NCBI GenBank assembly: GCA_025766275.1
Contig: JAFKAC010000090.1
Location: 124,001-188,000, forward strand
Source: Lactarius indigo
Lineage: Eukaryota > Basidiomycota > Agaricomycetes > Russulales > Russulaceae
Direction: 5' to 3'
Length of the DNA: 64,000 bases
Below the pieces are notes generated by a model, which ran no database searches, was not told where the DNA came from, and saw only the letters and a program-made list of their open reading frames with translations. The position numbers were made by a program, and so were the translations under genes. Shown one piece after another: positions 24,219 to 37,115 of the stretch (position 1 is the first letter of the stretch; each line of letters opens with the position of its first letter).

Positions 24219-27200
24219 TCACGTCCGCTGGGGGCTCACAGCGGCTTCTGCGAGTTGGCGGAGGAGCTGCTCGATTGTTTCGATGCGAGTGTGCATTTTG
24301 TTGAGTCGATCTTCGAGTGACATCAGTCGCTGTTCCGTCGAAAAGGTCTTGTCGTCATCGTTCTTCGGAGCCTGGCAGCGAATCAGGTGGTGTTCCTCAG
24401 TATGCTTGCCGGAGCTGCGTATCAACTCGGGACATGCGTCACTCCCTTCGCAAGCCTCACATAGGAAAAGGTCGTCTGATAAAGCCTTCAGCAACAGCAC
24501 TTGAATACGCAGACGAGGACTGACCTTCGCATTTGACGCAATACCAGCATGGGAAGGAAAGAGGTCCGTTGCACTTGCCACATGTAGGCAGGTCGCTGTC
24601 CTGTTTCTGTTTCTGTGCCTGCTCTGTGCTTTGCAGGGTCTCTTGTTCCTGTTCTTTGGGCATATCCTCGACACCTTCGGCTTTACTCTTCGAATCCTCC
24701 GGAGCATCAGGAGCATTGTCCGGTTTGTCGTCTTTGGGTGGCGTTTCAGAGGGGACGTCCTCGGAACTCGACTCGGCCTCGGCTCCTCTCTTCGTATCCT
24801 CCGGGGCATCAGAATCGTTTTCCGGTTTGCCGTCTTTGGGTGAAGTTTCAGAAGGGACACCCTCAGGGCTCGATGCGGCCTCCGCGCCCGGAACGGTCTG
24901 CTCTTCTTTATCTTTATCTTGTACCTGTGGAGAAGCCTCCGCGATCCTCTTGCAGAACTCTTCTGCTTTGGTGAATGCATTTCGTGCCGCTGTCAATGCA
25001 CGGCCGTGCTGACGTGTCAGCACAGTGGTGCGAGCTTTGATGAGCCTGTGATACGGTTCATGTGGGGCCGGGATGTCTCGGCGATGGGTTATGCGCGCAG
25101 CCACACACGCCGGCGCACAGCAGAGATCTACAGGGTTGTGGGACTTGGTGCCTTCATTGATACAATCAAGACAGAACAGCCGAGGCCCGCCAATGAGGCC
25201 TCCACACCAATCACACCGTGCGTTCCTACAGTCTGCGTTAGAGAGGAACTCAGAACGAGGCAAGGTTCAAAACTCACTCGTGTACCCATGTATGGGCCCG
25301 TATGTGGTCAATCCTCGAACTATAAAAGCACGCGTCCGCAGGGGTCAGCCGCTGTACGGCCGCACAGCACCGTTCGGACTCTTCGTCGCTGGTTGGTTCT
25401 CCAAAGTAGCAGTAGCGGATGACTAAAGAGAGTACCGTCTTCCGGTCGTCCCGACGTTGGGCAAAGTATGACCATGACCAACGTTCCCGACGTACGTCGT
25501 TCCGCACAGCTGCAATTGCGAACCCCCACAACGCACGCGGCTTGTTGTCCGAAAGTTCCTTGATGCTAGGATATACTGTGAGATAGCGAGGAGGCATCCG
25601 TCGGAACACCATCGGTCCACCTGAGTTCTCAGTGTCCGCAGAAAGGCCCCAGACACCAGCCAGGGAATCACGCTCTGCATCGAACCGGCCAGTGAAGAAG
25701 ATAGTAGACCAAAATACATTGGGGAAAGTCATCTTGAACTTGACCTCTATGACATCGTTGTCACCTTTGGACCAAGACCCAGTGATCGTGTAGCGTCCTC
25801 TGTTAGACCAGGCGTTTGCCTTTAATTCGTGCTCCCCTTCGGCGGGCTCGAGGACAAACGTCATCATCGAGTCAGTTCCGCTGGTTGCTAGGGTGTCGTC
25901 GTCCTCATAAAAATAACCGTGCCAGTGTCCTAAACTGAAATACAGATAAGAGAATCAGAGAAAAGGCAGACAGATAGAAGTAGAGAGCGCACATATCCTT
26001 TAAAGGTGGCTCAACATCGGGATAATTTGGAGTGTCGTCAATTGAATGTCCATCATAGACCCAGTCGTCAAGAGCCAACTCGTCTTTATGCTCATACTTC
26101 AAAATCTCTTCCAGCTTGATGTCTTTATCTTCGTCCTCATCGTTGTATGGTATGACTGGCGGGTCGAGATTCCGGACATAATCCGCAGTCCACAAATCAT
26201 TCGCGATATGAAAATGCTTAAACTGCACTTGCGTCAGGAGGAAGAACATCCCAGAAGAGAAAGTAGCGACTAACGATGCCATAAGCGAAGTTCTGGAACT
26301 GCTTTTCGGGGTCGTGCTTTTGTTGAGTGAATATGTCTGTGTGTGGATTGACCGTGTCGGTGCTACTGACCAAGATGACGGAAATAGGGGCGACGTACTT
26401 GTGAGATCATTGACGCGGTATCGGATAGCATCTTTCACGTAGAGAATGGTTTCCACGCTGTACCAAAGTTCACGCGAGTCCAGTACTTTCGTCCGCATCG
26501 CCCGCATGATCTCGTAGTGCCGCTTCATCAGTAAGTAGGTTAAGGGAAAAACCGTCTATGGATCACAATCAAGACGAGCGAATTACCGAAGGCGTAGTCT
26601 TGCACCGACCTTCTCAATGCGGCCTACACCTGTGATAAGGGTGAGGGTATCCAGGCCATCGATAGTGTAATCTACAGCCTTCAGATTCGTATTTAGTCGA
26701 GCTTCCTCTGCTTCCAGATACGACTTGAATCTATCCCAGTTGTTTGGACCAGATTCGGGTTGAAGCGGCGTCACAGCAGCGGTCAGCGTGTGGACTGAGC
26801 TCCAAACGAAGCGGAAGTAGTCGTCGACAGCCAGCCGGTTGGGTGGGAGCACTTCAGCGCGAATCCCTTCCATCTTGGCAAGCAATTCCTCGATCTTATT
26901 GGCATAGTCAATGATAGACGCCCTATATCCTGCTCACTGCTCAGCACGGCACTCTGATCACACAACGAACACAACTTACCAACTGCCCAGAAAGCTACCC
27001 AGTGAGGCAAGCTGCGACTCATGAGACAACATCCACTTGGTTCTAAAGCAAGACTAACCTCCAGCCGGCCGGCCGAGAACTGGTAAATCGATTCATTTCA
27101 GAGATCGTGATGAATCCCGACGCATCATCATCAAAAGCCTCTAAGATAGGCTGCAGACGTGTCACATCGATGAACTTGATTGCCCACGCATCCGGGTTCC

Positions 27201-29138
27201 GTGAGCTATTGGCCGACGCAGCACCCATTCCAGGGACACCTTCAGTCTCCGCCGCCAGCTTCTCCAGGTAATGGTCTCGGAGAGCAAGCACAAAATGTCG
27301 CGCTTTGACGTTCCCACGCCAGCCCTAAACACTCAATCAATCACAAGGGTGTCATACCATACTCTTATACCTACCATTTCGGTCCAAATATCGTAGATCG
27401 TCTAGAGAGAACGCCAATTGATGATCACGCATTTAAGTGAAGAACGGAAAGACACATACACGGTCACGAATTCGATCGTGTGGGCCACCCTTCATCTCTT
27501 GGATCACCCGGTCGCTCTCCCGTTTCACCACGAAAGTCAGCTCGTCGATGATCTGGCGCTTCTGCGCTTCGAACTTGCGGAAATAAACAACCTGATTCTT
27601 TTCCACCGCCGCGTCGGGGTCCTCGAAAATGTCTGTCCTGAGGTCATCCGCATTCGCGTTCGCATCACTGGCCATCCCCCGAGGTGCCCGATGCCCTTCA
27701 GCACTAGGTGCGCTCGGAGCCTTGCTTGCAGTTTTCTCTAGCTCGAGTAACATCCTGTCGTTGTGCCTGAGCGCCTTCACACCGCCATTCGCAGCAACAG
27801 TCGCTGCAAGTTGTTTCTGCTCAGGGCTAATCAATTGCTCAAACATAGCTTTCAGCACGTCCATCCTATATCACCGTTCAGCACATAAATAGATAGAGTG
27901 CGTGGATATTCTGACTTTTCATCCAGTGCTCTCGTCGCATCACCAATGACATCGAGCTTGGCATTGGCCTTATCCACACCCTGACCTGTGTGGATCGACA
28001 ACTCGAACTCGAACTCCTGTCGTCGCTTCGAGAACAGTGTCACCCAGCTCAGCAATTTGTCATCCCAGACCGGTCCTAGGAACACCTTTGCCAAAAGCTT
28101 CTTCTTTGCGTACGTGTCGCACACATTAGAACACAGCTTGATGTCGTCCGCGGTACGCTCTACAAGACTCTTCAACCGATCCTCGATGCTTCTCCCGTCT
28201 GGTGCGACCAGCTTGTCATTTTTCACGTCTCTCAGCCTGAAAGTCTATAAGTATGGCACGGTATAGTGGGTAAATACCCGCACGCACAGGAGTAACACAC
28301 CCATCATATCTTTCATCTCGACATAGAGCGCGATGATCTTCTTTTCGTTGTCACGACGCTTCTGTTCCAGGGTGTAGACAGCCGTGAATGCCAGGACAAC
28401 GACTATGATTCCGGGTCACCATGGATGAACTCTGATGATAGTGTAGACATACCACCGACGAAGGGATGCAAGGCCTTGAGTTCATCCAAAGCGTTCATGA
28501 GGACAGGCATACCATCGAAAAAGTGGTCTATCCCCTCCTTTACGGTCTTGCCAATCTCAGTCTGCCCAACGGCGCTTGCCGCTGCAGTGATTAATGGTTT
28601 GAATGGCGCAACGCTGTTTTGTGCGGCAGTAACGGTGTCACCTAGAGACTGGAATCAAAATACTGTTCGGCCAGCGAAGATTCCACTCACCAAGAACGTC
28701 GAGACTCCGATCTACGCTAACACCTTTCGGACCATCCTTTACCTCATCCCACGTGGCGGCCAACAGGTCTGGCACAGGACTTATAGTTGGTATCATTTCG
28801 GTGGAAGGTAGCATAGTGAGATTGACAAAGACATCAGGAGCAACGGGAAGAGGCATCGGAGTGGGCATTTCACGTATAGCAGAGTCGGGTGCGGGGCTTT
28901 CGAGCTTTGGTGTTACGGGGAGTGCGGGTTCGATTGGTGGAGATGAGCTGGCACGACCGACAGTGGACGCTACCCTCCTCCTCCAAGGGCGAGGTAAGGA
29001 GGGAGTCGGATCGGCTTTCCTTCGAGTTTGGGGCCATTCATCAGGGTTTCCAGAAGAAAGGTGGCTCGCCACATCAGCGGAGGCAGGACGTGTGAGGATT
29101 GGTTGGCTGGACTTTCTTAACAGACTGAACAAAGGCAT
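24219..29138 (-). CDS. Array gene copy A: EF-hand, beta-rich and double ZZ-like zinc finger protein
   Basis: Large multi-exon gene of about 1,400 residues, start MPLFSLLRKSSQP at 29138. Order: Pro/Ser/Arg-rich tail (exon 1, 29138-28691); helical domain (GIDHFFDGMPVLMNALDEL .. ALYVEMKDMMGVLL .. LCSNVCDTYAKKKLLAK); helical middle (FEAQKRQIIDELTFVVKRES); one canonical EF-hand loop DDDASGFITISE (27097-27132) after GWRGNVKARHFVLALRDHYL; a beta-rich domain opening LGHWHGYFYED; ZZ-like finger 1 (CDWCGG..CLDC..CC..H..H); acidic linker; ZZ-like finger 2 (CGKC..CWYC..CEAC..H..H); coiled coil LMSLEDRLNKMHTRIETIEQ. Every exon joint tested keeps frame and no stop was found. I recall predicted Agaricomycete proteins of similar make-up but no known function. 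EF-hand and ZZ domains suggest calcium-responsive protein binding; this is inference. Confidence 0.75.
24679..24882 (-). repeat. Tandem duplication of a 34-residue unit in the acidic linker of copy A
   Basis: Two adjacent 102-bp units encode EAASSPEGVPSETSPKDG.. and EAESSSEDVPSETPPKDD.., each 34 residues and about 70% identical. Copy B carries a single unit, so linker length differs between paralogs. Confidence 0.75.
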
Positions 29139-31140
29139 ATCACGGTTGAGTAGATCCCGGCTGGTTGCCGTTGGGAAGGTGTCTGTATCTTCAAGGTCAA
29201 ACTTGAACGTTACAGTTGGAAGAGGACAGCGAGAAACATAATAAGAGGAGTGTCAATCGCCAACAGTGAGCCGATGATGCGAACGCCGGAGACGCCCCCG
29301 ACTCATCAGGACGCCCATTTCAGGGCGAGTCAAGAACGATTGTCGTGCACTCCTGGCAGGATTGGGGATATTCACCGGGCAGGCGCTCGGCGCCCAGGCA
29401 ACTACCGAGCCGTATTCTTGGATAGCACGCGTAACGGCCAATACAGTATCACTAGCGTGGCAGCGTTTGTAGCTCCGAGTCGTGCTCCTGCGAATCACAT
29501 CCATTAACTCGATATACTTTACCCCACACCTCACCCACTAACGTGACTAGTGAAAAACTCCACCATTGTCTGGTGTGCAGAACTAAATTGAATTATTCTT
29601 CCGTCATCCGAGTCATACTGTATCGGTATTTTTAGGCGATAATCAGGTGCGCCGTGATGCAGATAGCCGAACTGGTTCTGGACCTCCGCAGTACCCCCGC
29701 CTTGTGCGCCCTCGGAAGCTACTTGGTGCGCGACTTAACTAGCCTCACCGATACAACTCTCTTCGAAGGATCGTAAAGCCACTTAACTTGAAGCTCGAAG
29801 CTTGAAGACTGAGATGTGCCGGGTAGTATAACCGTGACCCAGTGGTGGATTATAATAGACTATTGATAGATGAAGGTACCTGCAGGCATTTCACAATACC
29901 CTCCACTTCTTCCATCCGAGAATCCAGGATCATTGTTCGAATCGCTACGATTGAATTGAACTACATGTACCACGCACTACTGAAATCTATGCCATTGTTA
30001 TTGTTTTGGTTTTGAGCTCTGTTTTCTACTTAACCGTGACGGTGGACCTGGTCACCGGCGTAGTATGCCTTAACGAGAGGGTAACTTGGGTCACATCGTT
30101 GGGGTGCTCGCTCGCGCTCAGAAACACTGGCTGCCACCCTATCTCCAAGCAGCCGCGGCCGACTACGTGCCCCTCGCGGCGCTGACTGAGCTGCCAGGTC
30201 ATCGTTCTTACCACCATGGGTGCACGGCACATATAGAAGTCACAGCACGCTGCGGTGGAGCAACTGCCCCCTTCAGCGCACCGGCATCGTTATCATTGGC
30301 ATGGAGCATAGGATAAGGTTATCCCCAACTCTGCGGTGTCAGCAACGCGCAAAATGTAGGGGCTTCGGTCTTTTAACATATTGTCATCGTTGTCGCCCCG
30401 TTGCATGAGGGTGACGGCTCACATGGGGGTATTCCCCAGCCAGTCTGCCATCCTTATCATCACAGGGGTTGTCACCTAGGAAAGCGCGTGGCTGAGGAGT
30501 AGCCTACAGGTAAGTTGAATTATGGGAGAAGAGAAAGCATATTGTATACACCGGAGCTAGGAGTGTACACAACTACCAACTTGAAGTTACAGTAGTAGAG
30601 CGCACAGCAGTCACGACCCTGGCCCACTAATGAAAATATTGAAATACCGCAAACCCTAACCTATGTACTGCCACTACACGGAACGAAATGAAATCCAGAA
30701 GTCCATCCGTTTCCCTAGCGAAACATCCGGTATTTTTGTATGATGTCGGCAGGAGAAGGTACATACTAGCCTTGGATCCAGGGAGCCGAAGGGAGGTGGC
30801 TTTGAACCTCCAACTCGGACGCACGCGCAGCGCGGATGCCAGGCTTTTCGTCCGTCCTTAGCCTCCCTTTGTGCCTCCTCGGCAGGTGTGCGGGGGTTCA
30901 CGGCAACCGATTGATTAAAGTAGGTGGAACCGTGCATTTCGAGCGCGACCACAATACTACACCAGTCTGGCTGCCCGTCTCGATTCGGGGAAGCAGAGTA
31001 CCAAGCAGAGCACGCACCGTCTATCGTTCCAACCTGCGTCCCTGCCTCTCTTAATGATACCACCCAGCGGCCCACTGCCCCCCGTTCCGGAGAAGACCGC
31101 TTCGGTATTTACATGACCATGCGGGGGAGCTTTGTTTGAA
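29139..31140. repeat. A-B spacer with duplicated upstream and mid-spacer blocks
   Basis: 29150-29810 (upstream of copy A) matches 37130-37790 (upstream of B) and, split in two, 44500-44840 plus ~48110-48310. Shared marks include CGCCCATTTCAGGGC and AGCCGAACTGGTTCTGGA. A second block at about 30790-31140 matches 38355-38705 (GTGGCTTTGAAC..TCCAACTCGGA). 29830-30790 shows no gene. The conserved upstream block probably includes the promoter of each array gene. Confidence 0.6.
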
Positions 31141-31775
31141 TCTAGGCAATGGAGTCCACCTGGATATCAATCCAGACGGAACACTCCTAGTGGCGGCCAT
31201 GGTTACCTAATGACAGACGGGGGTCAGACTTACCATCGTCATTCTCGCGACCACCGACGAACTACCTCGATGATGACTCCTCGGTGTCACGGTTGCAATA
31301 CCCACTTCACGCTCTGACGGCGCGGGCGAATTCGGTGCGACCGGGCCGTCGGACGCGGACATCGACCGTGCCGTGAAGGCACTTTTGCTCGACGCCGACC
31401 TCACGAAGCGCAGGATTCGACGGAAACTGGAGGAGCAGTTCGGTGTGGGACTATCTTCGCAGAAGACTACCATCAACACCGCGATATACCGAGGTCTCCT
31501 TGGCCACTCATAGATATATGATGCTAAGTTACTGACTTTTTTCTTTGACCGACTCGAAAAGCCTCGGACTTTTGAGCTTGTCCAACTTCACATTCCTTTT
31601 CGAGCCACCCACTTACAGACTCCTTTCTTGACAAGTCTTCAAAGCTTCAAATTTCAACCTTGCCTCGCGCGGCTAATCTCGGACCATGCATCGTATTTCG
31701 TACTCTGATACCCGCATCACATATATCCTGAATATAAAGTACGAAACAGGTCCAGATGCACGAACTAATCTCCTT
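31141..31775 (+). pseudogene. Duplicated 3' fragment of the chitin synthase gene
   Basis: Sequence corresponding to 21945-22563: the last ~120 codons of the chitin synthase ([23 protein letters not shown] part) followed by its 3' flank (CCTCGGACTTTTGAGCTTG, CACATATATCCTGAATATAAA). Small indels and substitutions break the frame, and there is no upstream motor or catalytic part, so it cannot encode an enzyme. Order and orientation relative to copy B match those of the real gene relative to copy A. It therefore marks the end of a segmental duplication that started inside the chitin synthase gene. Confidence 0.85.
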
Positions 31776-32320
31776 CCCTATATACACGTTGGGGAGACAT
31801 CGCTCAGGCCCGTGCCAGTGCCAGTACTATCGTGTCTGGGGTTATTAAAACATAGCTTCAGCGAGCATATAAGAATGAACGAGTACTAGTAGTACCTTCA
31901 AAGAACCTAAAATTCTCATGATATCGCAACTGATCATGCCATCGAACTGAGGGATCTCTCTAGTCTTTGGAAATGGTGTTTAAATAGTATCTGCAAAAAG
32001 TATGCGAACAGAGAACTGGTTGTGTCCAAAATTAATTACTTCACCTCCCTGGCAAGCTCCCTGGGCAATTGTGCATATAAATAGAATTGGGGTTGCGCTT
32101 GTGCTTGCGCACTAAATTTTATACATGGCTGACGAGATAATATAGTACCACAATCTCAACAGAGGTAGAGTTCGCGGTGGTCCAGGTATAGGGGTATCGA
32201 CGGTGAAAAATATCGATCGCATCCAGACTGGAATTTTTGCGCAGTACTAAGTCCCGTTGCGGTGTTTCGGACTACAAGTGTAGAAAGAAAGACTTATTGC
32301 ATTACTGCATCAGACAGAGC
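31776..32320. other. Spacer between chitin synthase fragment and copy B
   Basis: No gene. 32085-32300 matches both sides of the MITE-bearing insertion next to copy A (22598-22620 and 24008-24190), giving an approximate empty site for that insertion. Confidence 0.5.
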
Positions 32321-35300
32321 TCACGTCCGCTGGAAGCTCGCGACAGCCTCTGCGAGCTGGCGGAGGAGCTGCTCGATTGATTCGACCCGAGTGTGCACGT
32401 TGTTGAGTCGATCTTCGAGAGACATCAGTCGCTGCTCTGTCGAAAAGGTCTCGTCGTCGACATTCTTCGGGGCTTGGCAGCGAATCAGGTGGTGTTCCTC
32501 AGTATGCTTGCCGGAGCTGCGCATTAGCTCGGGACATGCGTCACTCCCTTCGCACGCCTCACATAGGAAAAGGTCGTCTGATGACGGTGTCAGCAACAGC
32601 ACCCAAATACACAGAGGAGGGCCGACCTTCGCATTTGACGCAATACCAGCATGGGAAGGAAAGAGGTCCGCTGCACTTGCCACATGTAGGTAGGTCGCTG
32701 TCCTGCGGCTGCGGCTGCGGCTGTTCTGTACCTTGTGGGGTCTCTTGCTCCTGTTCTTGAGCCGTATCCTCGACACCTTCGGCTCCGCTCTTCGTATCTT
32801 CAGAAGCATCAGGACCATTGTCCGGTTTGTCGTCTTTGGGTGGTGGCGTTTCAGAGGGGACGTCCTCAGGACTCGACGCAGCCTCCGCGTCCGGAACGGT
32901 CTCCTCCTTATCTTGCGCCTGTTGAGAAGCCTCCGCGATCCTCTTGCAGAACTCTTCTACCTTGGTGAATGCCTTCTGTGCTACGGTATATGCACGGCCG
33001 TGCTGACGTGTGAGTATGGTAGTGCGGACTTTGACGAGCCTGTGATTCGGTTCGTGTGGGGCCTCGATGTCTCGGCGATGGGTTATGCGTGCAGCTGCAC
33101 ACTCTTGTGCGCAGCAGAGATCTACAGTGTTGTGAGACTCGGTGCCCTTGATGACACAATCAAGACAGAACAGCCGAGCCCCGCCAATGCGGCCTCCACA
33201 CCAATCACAGAACGCGTTCCTACGGTCTGTGTTTAGCAAGGGACCCAGAATGCGCCGAATTCAAAACCCACTCATGTACCCAGGTATTGGCTCGTATGTG
33301 GTCAATCCTCGAACTATAAAAGCATGCATCCGCAGACGTCAGCCGCTGTATAGCCGCACAGCACCGTGAGGTCTCTGCACGGTTAGGCGGTTCCCCGAAG
33401 TAGCAGTAGCGCGTGACCAAGGAAAGCACCGTCTTCCGGTCATCACGACGTTGGGCAAAGTATGACCATGACCAACGTTCCCGACGTACGTCGTTCCGCA
33501 CAGCCGCAATTGCGAATCCCCACAACGCACGAGGCTTGTTGTCCGAAAGGTCCTTGATACTAGGGTATTCTGTGAGATAACGAGGTGGGATTCGTCGGAA
33601 CTCCATCGGTCCACCTGAGTTCTCAGTGTCCGCAGAAAGGCCCCAGACGCCAGTCAACGCATCGCGTTCGGCATCGAACCGGCCACTGAAGAACATCGCA
33701 GACCAAAATAGACTCTGGAACGTCATCTTGAACTTGACCTCTATGACATCGTTTTCACCTTTGGACCAAGACCCAGTGATCGTGTAGCGTCCTCTGTTAG
33801 ACCAGGCGTCCGCCTTTAATTCGTGCTCCCCTTCGGCGGGCTCGAGGACAAACGTCATCATCGAGTCAGTTCCGCTGGTTTCTCGGATACCGCCGTCCTC
33901 ATAAAAGTAACCGTGCCAGTGTCCTAATCTGGAAACCAAAGGAGAATCAGAAAGGAGGCAGATAGTTAGAAGTAGAGCGCGTACATATCCTTTAATGGCG
34001 ACTCAGTATTGCCATAATTTGGAGTGTCGTCAATTGAATGTCCATCATAGACCCAGTCGGCAAGAGCTAACTCGTCCTTATGCTCATACTTCAAAATCTC
34101 CTCCAGCTTGATGTCTTTATCTTCGTTCGTATCGTCGTATGGTATGACTAGCGGGTCGAGATTCCGGACATATTCTGCAGACCACAAATCATTCATGCTG
34201 TAAAAATACTTAAACTGCACTCGCGTCAGAAGAGGGGACATCGGAGAAAAGGAGGTGACTAACGATGCCATAAGCGAAGTTCTGGAACTGCTTTTCGGGG
34301 TTGTGCTTTTGTTGAGTGAATATGTCTGTGTGGATTGATCATCTTTGTGCTACCAAGCAAGATAACGAAAATGAGTGACGTACTTGTAAGATCATTGACG
34401 CGGTATCGGATAGCATCTTTCACGTAGAGAATGGTTTCCACGCTGTACCAAAGTTCACGCGAGTCCAGTACTTTCGTCCGCATCGCCCGCATGATCTCGT
34501 AGTGCCGCTTCATCAGTAAGTAGGTTAAGGGAAACACCGTCTGCGGGACACAATTAAGACGAGGGCACTGCTGAAGACGTCGTCTCGCACCGACCTTCTC
34601 AATGCGGCCTATGCCCGTAATAAGTGTGAGGGTGTCCATGCCGTCGATAGTGTAGTCTACAGCCTTCAGATTCGTATTTAGTCGAGCCTCCTCTGCTTCC
34701 AGATGCGATTTGAATCTATCATAAGTATTTGGACCAGGTTCCGGTTGAAGCGGCGTCACCGCAGCGGTCAGCGTGTGAACGGCCTCCCAAACGAAGCGGA
34801 AGTAGTCGTCGACAGCCCGCCGGTTGGGTGGGAGCACTTCAGCGCGAATCCCTTCCATCTTGGCAAGTAATTCCTCGATCTTGTTGGCGTAGTCAATGAT
34901 AGACGCTTTATATCCTGCTCGATATTCAGCGCGGGGCTCTGATGATACGACGAACGCAACTCACCAACTGCCCAGAAAGCTACCCAATGAGGCAAGCTGC
35001 GACTTATGAGACGACATCCGCTCGGTTCTAAACCGAGACTTACCTCCAGTCGGCTGGCCGAGAACTGGTAAATCGATTCATTTCAGAGATCGTGATGAAT
35101 CCCGACGCATCATCATCAAAAGCCTCTAATATAGGCTGCAGACGTGTCACATCGATGAACTTGATTGCCCACGCATCCGGGTTCCGTGAGCTATTGGCCG
35201 ACGCAGCACCCATTCCAGGGACACCTTCAGTCTCTGCCGCGAGCTTCTCCAGGTAATGGTCTCGGAGAGCAAGCACAAAATGTCGCGCTTTGACGTTCCC

Positions 35301-37115
35301 ACGCCAGCCCTAAACACTCGGTCAATCACAAGGGTCTCATACCATACGCTTATACCTACCATTTCGGTCCAAATATCGTAGATCGTCTAAAGAGAACGCC
35401 AATTGATGATCACGCATTTAAGTGAAGAACGGAAAGACACATACACGGTCACGAATTCGATCGTGTGGGCCACCCTTCATCTCTTGGATCACCCGGTCAC
35501 TCTCCCGTTTCACCACGAAAGTCAGCTCGTCGATGATCTGGCGCTTCTGCGCTTCGAACTTGCGGAAATAAACAACCTGATTCTTTTCCACCGCTGCGTC
35601 GGGGTCCTCGAAAATGTCTGTCCTGAGGTCATCCGCATTCGGATTCGCATCACTAGCCTTCGCCCGAGGTGCCCGATGCCCTTCCGCGCTAGATGCGCTC
35701 GGAGCCTTGCTTGCAGTTTTCTCTAGCTCAAGTAACATCTTGTCGTTGTTCCTGAGTGCCTTCACGCCGCCACTTGCGGCAACAGTCGCTGCAAGTTGTT
35801 TCTGCTCAGGACTAATCAGTTGCTCAAACATAGCTTTCAGCGCATCCATCCTGTATCACGATTTAGCACATAATTAGATAGAGTGCGTGGATATTCTGAC
35901 TTTTCATCCAGTGCTCTCGTCGCATCACCAATGACATCGAGCTTGGCATTGGCCTTATCCACACCCTGACCTGTGTGAATCGACAACTCGAACTCGAACT
36001 CCTGTCGTCGCTTCGAGAACAGTGTCACCCAGCTCAGCAATTTGTCATCCCAGACCGGTCCTAGGAACACCTTTGCCAAAAGCTTCTTCTTTGCGTACGT
36101 GTCGCACACATTAGAGCACAGCTTGATGTCGTCCGCGGTACGCTCTACAAGACTCTTCAACCGATCCTCGATGCTTCTGCCGTCTGGTGCGACCAGCTTG
36201 TCATTTTGCACGTCTCTGAGCCTGAAAGCCTATAAGTACGGCACGGTGTGTGGGTAAATACTCGCACGCACAGGAGTAACACGCCCATCATATCTTTCAT
36301 CTCGACATAGAGCGCGATGATCTTCTTTTCATTGTCACGACGCTTCTGCTCCAGGGTGTAGACAGCCGTGAATGCCAGGACAACGACTATGATTCCGGGT
36401 CACCATGGATGGACTCTGATGATAGTGTAAACATACCACCGACGAAGGGATGCAAGGCCTTGAGTTCATCCAAAGCGTTCATGAGGACAGGCATACCATC
36501 GAAAAAGTGGTCTATTCCATCTTTTACGACCTTGCCAATCTCAGTCTGCCCAACGGCGCTTGCCGCTGCAGTGATTAATGGTGTGAACGGTGCAGCGTTG
36601 CTTTGTGCGGCGGTAATGGCGTCGCCTAGAGACCAGAATTAGGATTCTATTCAGCCAGGGAAGATTTCATTCGCACCAAGAACGTCGAGACTCCGATCCA
36701 AGCTGACACCTTTCGGACCATCCTTTACCTCATCCCACGTGGCAGCCAATAAGTCTGACACAGGGCTGATAGTTGGTATCATTTCGGTGGAAGGCAGCAT
36801 AGTTAGGTTGACAAAGACATCAGGAGCAACGGGAAGAGGCATCGGAGTGGGCATTTCACGTATAGCAGAGTCGGGTGTGGGGTTTTCGACATTTGGCGTC
36901 ACGGGGAGTGCGGGTTCGATCGGCGGAGACGAACCGGCACGACTAACGGAGGATGCTGCCTTCCTCCTCCAAGAGCGAGGAAACGAGGGAGTCGGTTCGG
37001 TTTTTCTCCGTAACTCGTCAGGGTTCCCAGAGAAGGGGTCGCTTGCTGCGTCAGCGGAGGCAGGACGTGCGAGGCTCGGTTGGCTGGGCTTTCTTAACAG
37101 ACTGAAAAAAGGCAT
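32321..37115 (-). CDS. Array gene copy B: EF-hand, beta-rich and double ZZ-like zinc finger protein
   Basis: Same layout as copy A and its nearest relative over most of its length. Start MPFFSLLRKPSQPSLARP at 37115; an ATG two codons upstream is possible. Exon 1 has the same Pro-rich motif REMPTPMPLPVAPDVFVNLT. The helical domain exon (LKSLVERTADDIKLCSNV) is nearly identical to A and C. EF-hand loop DDDASGFITISE at 35082-35117; beta-rich domain LGHWHGYFYEDGGIRETSG; ZZ-like finger 1 CDWCGGRIGGARLFCLDC; a shorter acidic linker than A with a Gln/Pro run (EQPQPQPQDSD); finger 2 CGKCSGPLSFPCWYCVKCE; coiled coil LMSLEDRLNNVHTRVESIEQ. No in-frame stop seen. Preceded by the A-C type upstream block. 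Confidence 0.75.

Noticed and set aside
24533..25012. Plus-strand Ser/Gly-rich ORFs opposite the acidic linkers (also 40049-40327, 56654-56959)
   Set aside because: Shadow frames of the Asp/Glu/Pro-rich linker coding on the minus strand.
31132..31510. Chitin synthase fragment as a functional DEK_C gene
   Set aside because: Frame is broken by indels and no start or upstream exon fits.
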